In this document: positions 12,101-25,225 of the stretch, piece after piece
Position numbering within the stretch: the first letter of the stretch is position 1
Layout: each line of letters starts with the position of its first letter
Assembly (NCBI GenBank): GCA_022578605.1
Contig: MU394094.1
Span: forward strand, 1 to 64,000
DNA from: Camillea tinctor
Taxonomy: Eukaryota > Ascomycota > Sordariomycetes > Xylariales > Xylariaceae
DNA: 64,000 bases
Direction of reading: 5' to 3'
The notes under the pieces: generated by a model
The model's database searches: none
What the model saw: the letters and a program-made list of their open reading frames with translations, nothing else
Told to the model about the DNA's origin: nothing
Translations under genes and position numbers: made by a program

Positions 12101-13198
12101 ATTTCTTGCCAAAAAAAACCCTCCATTTACAAAAATGTAAAGGCGAACCGACCATAGTAGAAAATATCAGACTTGAGTTCTCATCAAATTTACGGTACAC
12201 AGACCATTAACAGTCAAATTAATGCAACAGTTTGGTGCTTGGTAATATAATTAGCACTACATAGCACGTTAGTATATAACTACGAGGAAGGGTAGGGAGG
12301 ATGTTTAGACACAAATGAAAAGACTGCTTATTCAATTTAATGGAATAGGATGATGGGATCATAGGGTCAGTAGGTCCCTTCTTAGGAATCTCGATCCTCA
12401 CTAAAGGTTCGGCATTCTTAAGTATGATGATATCGTTTACACCAACCTACTAACTTACGTAGACCCAGTATATTGGCTAGGTAATATCTGCACGCACCTT
12501 GTAACGAATCTAAGTTTTAGTTTCTTGTTGAGATATTTGCCTACCTTTGTTGGCGTAGCCACTAGTGCTAGATATCCGTCCACTTAGCCGGTAGGATACC
12601 CGGAACGATACACGCGAACGCGGAAAACATACCGCATAAAGAAAAAATTGTATTAATAATTGCTTCATCTCTTGCAACCTTCCCGAGGCCCCGAGGTCCC
12701 ATCCGTAGAACTTGCTGAAACGGTACGCTTCTAGCTCCGGCCGTGGGGTCAAAGCGAGCAAGGGTTCTCCTAGGACATACATTGAGAGAATCGTCTTGCC
12801 TCGGCAGACTAGACCCTGCTGCATATTCTACATCATTATTTTTCTCCAAATATTTTGTATCCATTCCCCATATATGGACTGCCCGGACTTCTCGCGAATT
12901 AATAGTATAGACAATAGCTATGCTGCATCGTTGTTGACATTCCGCGGATCGATTATTGGCAGATCGAAGGAAAAGAAAATCTTTATTCGCAGTCTCAACG
13001 CGATGTGGGCCGCTGTGGGTGCGCGCGATGTACCGCAAACGTCATCTATAGTGTTATCCAGCCGAGGCATTGAGTAGGGTTCATCTGTATCCTACTTGGG
13101 ATATATAGTTCAGACGGCATGCTGCCTTAAACATCCAATGCCCACCACTACTTTAGCTAACATCGCATACCTGTTCACCTACATGAGAAGCCTCTACA
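9166..13198. other. Gene-poor interval, 4.0 kb
   Basis: AT-rich and stop-dense through about 12.5 kb, with no recognisable gene. From about 12510 to 13080 the sequence is more GC-rich and has overlapping ORFs on both strands (for example 12568-13038 minus, 156 codons, with a hydrophobic C-terminal stretch). None has a recognisable domain, and adjacent frames carry equally gene-like pieces, so this may be a decayed coding region. The promoter of the reductase at 13199 must lie at the right end. Confidence 0.5.
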
Positions 13199-14452
<1,254 letters not shown>

Positions 14453-14848
14453 GATCAAGTAAGGGATAGATAACAGCAAGCATGACAAGATCTCGAGTAT
14501 TGTAAAACCAGTTGAGGACTTATACACTATATAACCACGTTGAGATGCCTAGAGAATATTTCACTTAAAGATTATTCACCTATGTATGATCCCATAGATT
14601 TAGGAAGATACTGTGTAGACATAGTATCGCGCTGAATATCCAATGAGGACTACTATAGTGCTTCCTGCTGATCTAGGTAACGGATAAAATAAAATAGCTT
14701 TTAAATCGAATACGATTTGTTCCTATTATCAAGACAGGAGACATCAACAAACTCTAGTTGGCTGATTCCATACAACCTGCAATCAAACTTCAGTTCGCCT
14801 GCCTCATCCGCAACAAACCAACACCTTAAACCTCCCTCTACTTAATAC
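14453..14848. other. Convergent intergenic region
   Basis: 396 bp lies between two stop codons. It must hold the 3' ends of both the reductase and the amidohydrolase transcripts. AT-rich; no specific terminator is assignable. Confidence 0.55.
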
Positions 14849-16732
14849 CTACCCCCTCTCCCTCACGTCTTCCCTCAACTCCTCCCATCTTGAGAAATAC
14901 ACCCTTCCATTCTTGACCACGGCAAGAACCACCTTTTCCGGATCATCCAATACCGATACGTCGATGAGCGGGTCCTTTGCAAGCACAAGCAGATCAGCGG
15001 CGAACCCGGGCTTGATCTGGCCTAGGAATCCCTCTTGTCGTAGCACTACAACACTGGGAGTCAGTAATTGCCATATCGGGTAATTTATTTCTTCTTTGGG
15101 CCATGCCTAGAGCGTCAAAATCGGTGGGAAAACCATGCGCTTAGCCATGACAGGAAAGTTTGACCTTTGAGCCCAGCTGAGACAGGCTAAAAGGGGAACA
15201 AACAACTCTCAAAATTACTCACTGGCAGCAGCGTTGATGGTGGCGCTGCGTAGGACGTCATGAGAGGATAAGACACGGGAGCGAATACTGAACTCACGCG
15301 ATTGCTCCGCCGTCAGGGGACCTAGTAGATCCGTACCGAAGCACATAACTACTCCGGCAGAGGCGGCGAGCTGTAGTGAGCGGAGGCCTTGGGCGAGAAC
15401 TTCTGTTGGGTAGGATTGGGTCATTAGCGTGGGATGACTTTTATAGCAAAGGGAGAAAAGAGGGAAGGGAGAGGAGTAGGTTAGGGAGGTTGATGAAGAG
15501 ATTAGAAGAGAGAAGTAGGATGTTTAAGAATAAAAGGGGGGGGGGGGGGGGGTTGGAGGGAATCTCTGTCTCTTCTATCGTACATACTGATCAACAAGTT
15601 AGCGTAAGGGTCACTTCAATACCAATATCCGACATCACATGGATAAACTGACGTACCGCTCATTCTTCCGCCGACTAACCTCTGGCAAATATCCCTTATA
15701 CTTCTGGCCCCCCAGCGCTTCATACGTGACCAGCGTCGGTGTGAGCCACACCCCCTTCCGCGCTAAATACTCCGCCGTGTCCTCATCAATCAGATTCCCA
15801 TGCTCGACACCACTAACTCCGTTGTCTACCGCGTGCCTCACCGCGGCAGGGGTATACGCATGCGCCGTGACGCCCACCCCGGCACCCCTCGCCACCTCGC
15901 AAATGGCTCTCACCTCCTCTCCCGTGAACTGCGTCCCCATCAGCCGATCCGTCGGCGACGCCACGCCCCCTCCGACCATGATCTTGATAAAGTCCGCCCC
16001 CTGGCGCAGCTGCTCGCGCGCGGCGCGCACGCACGCGGACACCCCGTCACATATCACGGACAGACCGGCCTTGCCCTCATCCCCGCCGCAGCACGTCCCC
16101 GTGGCGCTCTCGTGCGCGCCCCTCCGATCCCCGTGGCCCCCCGTCTGCGACAGCGCGCGGGCCGCGAAGAAGAGCCGCGGTCCGGGGAACACGTCGTCGT
16201 CGAGGGCCTCCTTGAGGGCGAGCGTGGCGCCGCCGCAGTCGCGTACGGTGGTAAACCCGCGGCGCAGGGTCGCGGCGCAGGCGAAGGGCTGGCGGAGGAA
16301 AGAGGTCGCCGGGTCCGCGTTGAGCGAGCTGGCGAGGTCGGGGGAGCCGGGCACAGAGCTCAGGTGCACGTGGCAGTCTATGAGGCCCGGGCAGAGGAAT
16401 TTACCTGTGAGATCGACGACGATAGCGTCGTTATCATGGCCCTCGTTGAGTGCCGTTCCGTTAGTGATAGATTCGATGATGCCATCGGCGATTTTAACGG
16501 TGAGGTTTGCGTGAACTTTGCCCTCGGCGGGGTCGACGACGTTGGCATTTTGAAAGATATATATATTTTGTCTTGGGAGCCTCCACGGCTTAACGATTTT
16601 CTCTGGTATCTTCGTAATGAAGCCACCCTCATCGTTGCCAGAGGAGCTGACATGTGTCAGTGAGCCTTGGCTCGTGTATGATGATCTTAAAAGTGTCATG
16701 ATCCCTGAGATGGCTCGTCCTCGACTAGGCAA
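14849..16732 (-). CDS. Metal-dependent amidohydrolase (imidazolonepropionase/prolidase-like family)
   Basis: Minus-strand gene with three exons: 16732-15657, about 15437-15223 and 15045-14849. The second intron (15046-15222) has a GTGAGT donor. The first is less certain: donor GTACGT at 15656 with acceptor AAAAG before 15437 keeps phase and gives 495 aa, while the better-looking ACAG acceptor before 15402 needs a weaker upstream donor. The metal ligands of the amidohydrolase superfamily are all visible: HVH (His121, His123), Lys250 in FIKIMVGGG (the carbamylated lysine position), His291 in TAHAYTP, His311 in VEHGN, and the Asp of CFGTDLLG near 395. The C-terminus GFAADLLVLAKDPL is the usual small beta-sandwich return. 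The protein probably hydrolyses an amide or peptide-like bond of a small molecule, possibly a xenobiotic; the substrate cannot be inferred. No signal peptide is obvious. Confidence 0.88.
15536..15552 (+). repeat. Poly-G run (17 G)
   Basis: Seventeen consecutive G lie inside the first intron of the amidohydrolase gene (poly-C in its transcript), close upstream of the candidate acceptors. Such runs are prone to sequencing error and length change. Confidence 0.9.
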
Positions 16733-17513
16733 GTGATTATCTCTAGTTGCTCACTCGTTCACTAGTTTTACTATATATCGAGAACTTGGCAGGTTGTCAG
16801 AGTTGATAGCGAGCTAGGATAGAGCAGGGGTAAAGGCGATAACGGCGTTGCATTCAATAATCCCCTCCTGGGTGGATTGAGGGGATACCGATCTTCTAGA
16901 TTTACAGGGATTGGTACATACAGTTATGGTATCTTCAAAGGATACCGCTGTAAACATAGAACATGGTAGGTTAGTTATATCATCTACAAAAGCAACTCAA
17001 AAATACCCAATATCATGAGAGAGGTATGTATGAGATGATTTATTCAAGCTGATAGCACGAGTCTAATTATTATCCTATTACAAATTCACTCCCTGTGGGA
17101 TATATAGCTACTCCAGTAAAGATAGAAACTTCCTTCCCGCGAATGTATACAGGTATTAATCAGGATATATCTTTTTCTTGGGTACGTGTGTGTGTTTGAC
17201 AGAGATTAATTCTCCATTCTAGGTCGTGAGTTTTTCTTTTCTTGTCGTAACTCGTTATCAAATACATCTGAAGCCACTTTGTCTGTCCATGGACCTGTTT
17301 GTTACATTTAAATATATGGTCATCATGGGCACACCTCTAATGTTTTGGTGGCGGGATTGATGACGAAGAGGGGGTATTGTTTCCGACACCATGAAAATGC
17401 ACTCGATTATTTACACATGCCGTATTACCCCCTGCCACTGCTACCAGCCTTATCCCACAACGCCGTTTTCTCATGATATGAGCCTATTTGATATACAGTC
17501 AATCTGTTAGGTT
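16733..17513. other. Intergenic: amidohydrolase promoter and Stu2/AlpA 3' flank
   Basis: 781 bp between two minus-strand genes. It holds the upstream region of the amidohydrolase (left end) and the 3' flank of the TOG gene (right end). No distinct elements were recognised. Confidence 0.55.
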
Positions 17514-20331
17514 TTACGGTCTGTTGAAACCTTGTTTGGCCTATTATTAGAAGTTAGCATGTCCTTATATGGTTCGAGTGCTAATCGGAACTCACCTTCA
17601 TTTGCTCTATCCTGGCTTTAAGCTGGCTCGTGACCTCTGCTGCTCTTTTCCAACTCTCAACACCGTTGCCAGCAGCAGCCCCACCACCGATCGAACTTGT
17701 AGTCGAGCCTTGTCCCGAGCCATGGCCAATGCCCTCGTCTATCGTCGTGTTCCTGAATCCACGAGCAGGGCTCGCACGGCCGCTTGAGCCACTGCCGTAT
17801 CTCATATCTGGGCTGAGCTTGCTTCTTGGGTAGTTGTGTGGGATGTCTCCATTCTCCTTCTCCTCCGAAAGCGTGCTATTGAAGCTCATTCTGTTGACCC
17901 TTGAGCTCGAGTAGTTCGAGCCATCCCGATAAATGCCCATGTCGTCCGGGGTTGGGCTCGTTACCCCTGAAGCAGCGATGCCAAGCCCCTCAGCCCTACT
18001 GAGTGCACGCTTTAGGCGTTCTAGTTCGCGTCGCAGCCTCTCGTTGGTCTGCTCTGTGGCCTCTGCATCACTCCGCGCTCGTACTAGTTGGGTCTCCTTT
18101 GCCTTTATGCTAAGAACATCGCGCGTGTGATCCTCAATGAGCCCGGCATTCTGGTTTTTGAGCTCTTGGACCTCAGACATGAGTTTGCTTCGTTCATGTC
18201 GCATTTCGTCTATTTGTTTAGCGAGCTGGTCGTTTGTTGAGCGGAGCTCCTCTAATTCAGCCCTTTCCAAGGCCGTTAGGCCACTTGAGGGTGGTGGAGA
18301 GGCCGCTAGAACAGGAGCAGGCGCGGCAGCAGGCTTCGCTAACGATCGACCTGCGAGGCCGCCCCGACCCAGCCCTACGCGGGGTTTAGGAGGAGGCGAT
18401 ACGGCTTCGGGTTCTTCATCTTCGATCGGTGCTGGGGGGGCTGCAGTTCTTCGCGGAGACGTAACACCAGGCGCGGCAATTCTTCTCTGGGGAGCCTTGA
18501 GTCCTGAGAGACCAGACGACTTGGGCATACCTAATTTACTACCCGATACAGATCTAGATGTTGGTTGAGGGGCCAGTGGTGCAGGATCGGGAGGTGCAGC
18601 CGCGGCCGGCGCCGCTTTCTTGACAGCGCCCGGGCCTTTCTTAGCACCACCAACAATCTTCTTGGGACCCCCAGCGGGGCCCCGTGCGGCCGGAGCCGGT
18701 GCAGGCTTAGGCTTTTCCTTGGCCTTAACCTCCGCCTTGTCGAAGAATTCCTTGATCTTGGTTTTCCGAATATCATCGAGACCCTCAAGGTGGGGATTCA
18801 TGGCGCGTTCGCCAATAATCTTCATAATGGTACCCAGAACCTCAGCGCCACCGGATCGAAGTCCCTCACTTGACTCGGAGAGTAGCTTCTTGGCGGCTTC
18901 TACGATGCTGGATACTTCCTGTTTGCTAGGTACGTCTCTCGTCGTCCGGAGACATCGGACTAGGAATTTCATGGTACCTTCCTTGACCTGAGGGTTTTTG
19001 TGACCTAGACATGCTAATATGTCCTCCAAACACTCAGACAAACTGGTGGCGAGAAATACCTGGTCGAGTGCGGCGCCGAGGGCATCCGCGACCGTCTGCT
19101 TCTTCTCTTTCAAGCGCTCCATTATGGGCGCCATGACTATGGACCTGTATCTTCCATAGCCTTTCCGTAGACCTTTGGCAAGCACTTCGATACACTGGGC
19201 AGCTTGGGTGACTACAGCGATGTTCGCGTCCTTCATAGACTTAGCTAAACCGCGGTTCACCTCGTGAAAGTCACCATCCTTGATTCTGGGAACATTGAGC
19301 AAAGCAAAGAGCCCCTCGAGGGCTTCTTTACGATCTTTCCACTTTGACGATGCAAGGTTTTCATGGAAACTCGAGGGTATCTTGGACAACACGTCCTGCG
19401 GTTCGGCCAAGTCAAATGCGTCCATCTCGGCGGGCTCTTCTGCATCGTCCCCGTCGTCGACTTCCTCGCCTTCAGCTCCTGGTGGGGGAGCGCGAGCCAT
19501 AGCGGCTTGCTGGGACCGTAATAGTCGCTCTTGCTTCGGTGGAGGTTCGGCCTTGATTTTCTCAAATTGGGCCTCGAGGTCGGTTTGCTGTGTAGGTTTC
19601 AGATCCCCCCAAAACATAGGCTTCATCGCATCTCGTAGCCACCGGTAGAACTCAACGGCCAAGTTTGTCGCCTCGGCTCGTACATTCTTGTCTGCATGTC
19701 CAAAGGCTTTGGGGAGGACTTTGAGTACTGGTTTTGGATCGGCGACTTTGCAACCATAGTTATGGAAAATTGTAGTTAACGACGCGAGGGCGGCAGCGAT
19801 GACTTTGGGTTGCTTTGCCGAAACGGCAGGCAAGATGTCCTCGACGATAGGGGGGGCAACATCGAGCTCGATTAGGAGTAATAACGCTTCTATGGAAGAT
19901 GCTTTGGTAGCAGGGCGGGTCGATATAAGGCCCTTCTCGACGATGGAGCTGACAACATGTCCCCGTGAACGTACGCATCCTTCTCGACCGCCAAATTTTA
20001 GAAATGCGCAAAAGGCCGCGATACCATCTGACTGAGCAGCGACGTTGGAATCCGCCACAGCGCTCTTCCATAGACTGGGATCTTGGTTAAAAGGACGAAA
20101 GGCAGGATCGGACTCGTCGGGGGTAAGCTCAAACTGCTTAGACGCCTCTTCGTATGCTTGCTTGCGGACTTTCCACACCTATGGAGGCCAGAAGCCATTA
20201 GTCAAAGTCGCGACTAGGGGGAGGGTAAAGGGCGGTGAAATACGACAAAGGGGCGGGAGAGTGATACGGACCTTGTGCACCCATCTCTCTGTCAGGGGCA
20301 GAGAGCTGTAGTCTGGCTCTCCGTCGGCCAT
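17514..20331 (-). CDS. alpA: XMAP215-family microtubule polymerase, Stu2/Alp14/AlpA type
   Basis: Three exons on the minus strand, 20331-20272, 20178-17596 and 17540-17514 (introns 93 and 55 nt), give 889 aa. The small first exon encodes MADGEPDYSSLPLTERWVHK, the start of the first TOG domain, and the last encodes only AKQGFNRP; both junctions are phase 0 with good signals. Two TOG arrays of HEAT repeats (about 1-230 and 285-510) bind tubulin dimers. A Lys/Pro/Ala/Ser-rich basic linker (about 510-680) suits lattice binding. A coiled coil (about 690-800, starting LTALERAELEELRSTNDQL) suits dimerisation, as in Stu2 and Alp14, which have two TOGs per chain whereas animal XMAP215 has five. The protein acts at microtubule plus ends and spindle poles. 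The frame stays open upstream to 20541, but family N-termini match the start used here. It diverges from LIS1. Confidence 0.93.
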
Positions 20332-23300
20332 GTTGGTATATGGTCCGTTATTACGGCCGGAACTGCCGAGATCAAATAGAAGAGGAGGTGTAGGGGTTGG
20401 GGCAGAGTAGATGCTGGGGCTGAAGGTGGATTGCTCTGGCTTTTTGGTCCGATGGAGTGATAACGTCGAGACTACTTTTTTGATCAGCTTGGGCAGAACA
20501 GGACCTTTGGGCAAGTGCAAGCGCATCTTGTAAAGGGGCACAGGCGAAGCATCTGGGTACTTCTAGGAACAGGGAAGCGAAGGGAGAGGAGAAGGAAGAA
20601 GAGGAAGGGGGAGACAGACGACAGACAGGAGAGAGCAGGCAGAGGGGGGAGAGAGTGAGGAAGGCTCCTCTAGGGGCATGAGGGAAGGGTAATGGGTAAC
20701 ATGGAACCTCAGAACATATATGATGTAGAATGGAATATGGATACGGATATGGATATGGGATATGAATAGGTAATGCGCGTTGTACGTGTATGCGCGTGTG
20801 TATAAGTAGAGGAAGAGGAAGAGGAAGATGGAATATAGGAAGGGTAAAAAGGGAAAAAAAAGAAAAAAGAAGCCTGGCAAGGAGAAGAACAAGGAGAAGA
20901 ACAATACACACATACACAGAGATATGCGCGCGCACGCTCTCTATCTAACTCTTTCTCCCTCGCTCTCTCTTATCTTTCTTGTGTCTCTCTGTCTCTGCCT
21001 CCTTAAACTTAGGCAGCTCGTGTGAAGAGAAGGAATTAAAAAAACAAGAAAAGAAGGTGGATCAGGCGAAGACGAAGACGAAGACGAATCGACTCAAGTT
21101 GCGGGAAGAATAGGAATAGGAACATACAGTGTAAGTATTGAATATATTAAAGTGACCCAGAGAAAAAAAAGGGATAATATAAAAATAAAAAGATTGTTTC
21201 CGTGAAGGAGGAAAGGGTTCTCAAAAAAAAGAAAAGGTAAGGTCGCAAAAGTTTCAATCGAGATTTAAGGTCAGGTCAGGTATGGAGAAGTTTATGGGCA
21301 TAGACGTGATGATGAACCAAGGATAAGACAAGAGCCGAGCTGAAAACGGATGCAAGAAAGCCTTGTGCGGCAAGGTTAGTTTAATAGCGAATGGCTTGTG
21401 CGTCGTGTGTTTCTCGTTTCTGCCGTCGGGTTGGGTAGGAGGTTTGATATGAGGATTTATAAAAAATTTGGTAGGATGACGGTGTCTGGGTGTTGGTTGG
21501 TCGTCCGAAGGTGGTGGTGGTTTATTAGTAGTTCGTTGATTTGTGGGTTTTTGTGATTGATCTTGCTTTTTGGTAGTTAATAAAGGTAGTTCTGGTAGTG
21601 TAGTACACTAGTAGTAATGGTACATGTACATGCTTACTTAGATTAGGTAGTATGTAGGAGGTAGGTAGGTAGGTTAGCAGGTTAAGTAATATACATTAAA
21701 GTAGGTTAAGTTAGTAGATATACCACTTCTCTTTCTTCTTCTTCTTCTTCTTCCTCCTCTTCTTCTTCTCTCCTAAAAACTGTATTCTTTTTATTTTTAT
21801 TTATCTTTCTATATATTTTCATTTATTTATTTATTCTCTTTGGGCATCCATCATTTGTTTTATTTCATTTGGTAGGTCGACCGCATTTTTAGCACGTACA
21901 GTGTATCAACATACACACGTGGTGAGAAGGGGGTATGTGCATTCTTTACTTGTTTGGGACTGCGAGTGCTAGGGGTCAACTTGGTCGGGGGGCAACCGAA
22001 CTCCTAATAAATGCGTCGGGTGCGTGTTTTCTGCAAGCCACACACTGTCCTATCATTTTAAGTTGTACCTAGGTACCTACTTATCTCCCCCAGGAGTGGC
22101 GAGCTGGCGGGGTCTATCTATCTTATCGATTAGCACAGTACAACTATCATTGAGGTTCCTCGCTTCCATTTAGTGCAAAAGTTATCGGGCATGAGGTAAG
22201 GTACCTGACATCTTATTGGATCGATGAGATGTGGCTTGTAGGTACCTATAGTTGATACCTATCTAATCTAGGTACCTGGGCGTACTTACCTAAGACATAA
22301 GCCTTGGGCACAAAGTTTGCATGAAGGTATTCGGCATTTGTATATACTAGAAACTAAAGAAACTACCTACCTGAACCTGGAACAAATTCCATATCCATGT
22401 ATTGCCAACGAATCCGATCCCATCCCATCTTTATGCAATATATCGCATAAAAAGAAAAATCCACAGCAGACCTTTACATAGTATATATCTATATATTTAT
22501 AGTGTATAGAGGTATGTTACATATACTTTGTTTCAATGCTCAGTGTTATCTTGAAGAAAAAATATCAAGATCGTGAACGCAAGTATAAAATTAAGCATAA
22601 AATAGATCCTGAAATTTGCCGTTATCCTGATTAAACTCTTGCATTGTTATTGTTGTTGTTATTTTTACTTACCAGTGTTTATTACCATTCATCAAGCTTG
22701 CCCCATATCTAGTGCGTTGCTTAGCTGTTTCCTCTCTCGTTCTTTTCGCTCTCGGGGACTATGAATAATTAATTAGCTACCATCTAACCCAACCTAATCA
22801 ACTAACCTAACTAACCTACCTAACTTTAGGTACGTGAGGTAGGTATAATCTCTATTTCCTGCAGGTAGATACCTATCTGTTACTTCATACTTATATGCAG
22901 ATTACCTATTATATTCATGTATCTTGGATGAACATCTTGTTTGACTTGAAGCAACATTAGTTACTTTCCCTAAACCCGTCCGACCTTAACACCACACCTG
23001 ATAAGTACATACGCACATAGACACGACACAGCTATTATTTTACTTAGACTCACTACCTACCTAACCTAACCTTACATACATACTTACGCTCACATGCACA
23101 TTCTCACATCCTCCATATATCCACATTCGCGCACACACATACACACACACATACCTACCTACGTACATACATACATGCACATCACTTTTTTCTCTTTCTC
23201 TCTCTCTATTTCTCTCCTCCTCTTCTCCCCCCCTCTGTAGCTGTGTCCCTCATTCCAATACCCTCCTCCCATTTCTACCATACCAGCCCAATCCTGAACC

Positions 23301-23618
23301 CAAGCGAATCTCTCTCTCTCTCTCTCTCTCCAGGTCCTGGTATAGCATCCCTTAGAACCACTTCAACTTCTCCTATTCGCTATTTACCTTTACCCTTTAC
23401 CGCCTATCGTCGACCAACAACCTCCTGAACCTTCTTTCCTTTGTCCCCGTGCTTCTACTCCGTGTCGGTGTGTCCCGCTCTTTGTCATCGCCCGCCCCGT
23501 CCGCCGCGAATCATAAACCGTATTCTCAGCTCTGCCACCGGTTTATATCCAGCAATTATCCTGAAGCCGGTCTTGCTTCGCTGGGCTATGAACGCCTTGT
23601 ACGGTAGGCCGGTCCAAG
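20332..23618. other. 3.3-kb divergent interval between Stu2/AlpA and LIS1
   Basis: The interval contains long purine/pyrimidine-biased tracts that look like transcript leaders: A/G-rich near 20820-20900 (CT-rich in the minus-strand transcript), a CTT-rich run at about 21727-21770, and CT- and CA-rich sequence at 23100-23330. TAGGTA/CCTAGG words cluster at 21650-21720 and 22050-22380. Promoters for both genes lie here. No coding gene is supportable. Confidence 0.55.
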
Positions 23619-23794
23619 ATGAGCCAACTTCTGACCCCACGCCAAGCCGAAGAGCTGTACGTCTAACTATCTCCTTTTCTATCTCTCTTCCTTTTTCTCT
23701 TCCCCTCTCTCTATTTCCTGTCTCCTCTACTCCACGTTCCAAATCAAGGTATACTAAACAGTTCCCAAATAAAAATAAAAAACCATAGGCATAA
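23588..23794 (+). promoter_or_regulatory. Upstream ORF overlapping the LIS1 start codon
   Basis: An ATG at 23588, 31 nt before the LIS1 ATG and in another frame, opens a reading frame that overlaps the start codon. If the first LIS1 intron (23657-23788) is removed, this uORF is 24 codons long and stops at 23792-23794, directly after the splice junction. Both ATGs have a purine at -3. It matters only if the mRNA begins upstream of 23588, which the long pyrimidine-rich leader suggests. Confidence 0.5.
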
Positions 23795-25225
23795 AGCTAT
23801 CATAGCCTACCTGTCCTCCAACAATCTAAATGCTACGGCCTCTGCGTTGCGGGACGAGCTCGAGCTCGGTGAAACATTTGATGCTGCCACTTCGAAGAAG
23901 TATGAAGGTTTGCTAGAGAAGAAATGGACAAGTGTCGTCAGGTTACAGAAAAAGGTATGCATCACCGTTATGCTTCCCTCCTCTCAGCTCCTGCGAACTG
24001 CTAGCTAATCTAGCTGTGTTGGGATTAGATCATGGACCTAGAGTCCAGGAATGCATCACTACAGTCTGAGATAGATAATGCGACGCCGACGTCCCTCTCC
24101 CGCAAAAACCAAGATCCCGCCAGTTGGCTTCCGAGATCGCCCGCCCGCCACAGCCTCCAATCCCACCGAGATGCCATCAACTGCATTGCCTTCCATCCTG
24201 TATTCACCTCTTTAGCCTCTGGTTCCGAAGATCAGACTATAAAGATATGGGACTGGGAGTTGGGTGAACTGGAACGAACCATTAAAGGTCATACTAAGGC
24301 CGTATTGGATGTTGATTTTGGCGGTCCGCGAGGAGGCACGTTGCTGGCATCGTGCTCCAGTGATTTGACTATCAAATTATGGGATCCCGCCGACGAGTAC
24401 AAGAACATCAGGACTTTACCAGGCCATGATCATAGCGTGAGCGCCGTGCGCTTTATTCCTTCGGGCGCCGCCGGAGCTCCTAGCTCCGGGAACCTCCTAG
24501 TATCTGCCTCGAGGGATAAGACGTTGCGTGTCTGGGATGTATCGACGGGATATTGCGTGAAGACGATACGGGGGCATGCAGGCTGGGTGAGAGATGTGTG
24601 CCCTTCGCTTGATGGACGTTATTTGTTATCCGCCGGCGATGACCAGACCGCGCGACTCTGGGATGTGTCTATGGCCAACCCTGAGAGCAAACTAACCTTG
24701 ATTGGCCATGAACATACTATATTATGCTGCACCTTGGCGCCTCCCGCCACCTACCAGTATCTTGCTCCGCTAGCTGGCCTCAAGAGACCGCCACCGGCAT
24801 CAAGCACTGCTGAATTCATGGCCACGGGATCTCGAGATAAATCGATACGTATCTGGGATGCGAGAGGCAACTGCATCAAAACATTGATCGGGCATGACAA
24901 TTGGGTTCGGGCCTTGGTTTTCCACCCAGGAGGAAAGTATCTTCTGAGCGTGGCTGATGATAAGACGTTGAGATGTTGGGATCTGGCACAGGAAGGAAAA
25001 TGTGTAAAAACTCTTGCAGATGCCCATGAGCACTTCGTTTCATGTCTAAGGTGGGCACCAGGGATTGTACGAGAACCAGTAACAGCAAATGGCGCCGCAG
25101 AAGGGTCAAACGGGGTCGGTGCCAACGGCACGCCTAAGCCAGGCATTACCCCTGCTGATATCCAGATCCGATGCGTTATTGCGACGGGAAGCGTGGACAT
25201 GAACGTGAGGATTTTCGCCAACTAA
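23619..25225 (+). CDS. nudF: LIS1/NudF/Pac1, dynein regulator with WD40 repeats
   Basis: Three exons, 23619-23656, 23789-23954 and 24029-25225 (introns 132 and 74 nt), give 466 aa. The first exon encodes only [13 protein letters not shown] and was found from phase and family similarity. Residues about 8-40 are a LisH dimerisation motif ([13 protein letters not shown]), followed by a coiled coil (about 58-85: [19 protein letters not shown]). Seven WD40 repeats (about 110-466) form a propeller; [65 protein letters not shown] and [10 protein letters not shown] are clear blade ends. The insertion between blades 4 and 5 and the Gly/Asn-rich loop before the last blade are usual in fungal LIS1. The protein binds the dynein motor and supports nuclear migration and spindle positioning. 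The neighbouring divergent gene encodes another microtubule factor. Confidence 0.97.

Noticed and set aside
12219..13077. Overlapping ORFs of 60-156 codons on both strands as genes
   Set aside because: No domain, no splice-consistent model and mutual overlap; at most a decayed region.
15639..16663. Long plus-strand ORFs (291 and 287 codons)
   Set aside because: They are antisense shadows of the GC-rich amidohydrolase exon, which has all its metal ligands in the minus frame.
20372..20935. 187-codon minus-strand ORF upstream of the Stu2/AlpA gene
   Set aside because: Leucine/serine/proline-rich translation of the purine-biased leader; no conserved content.
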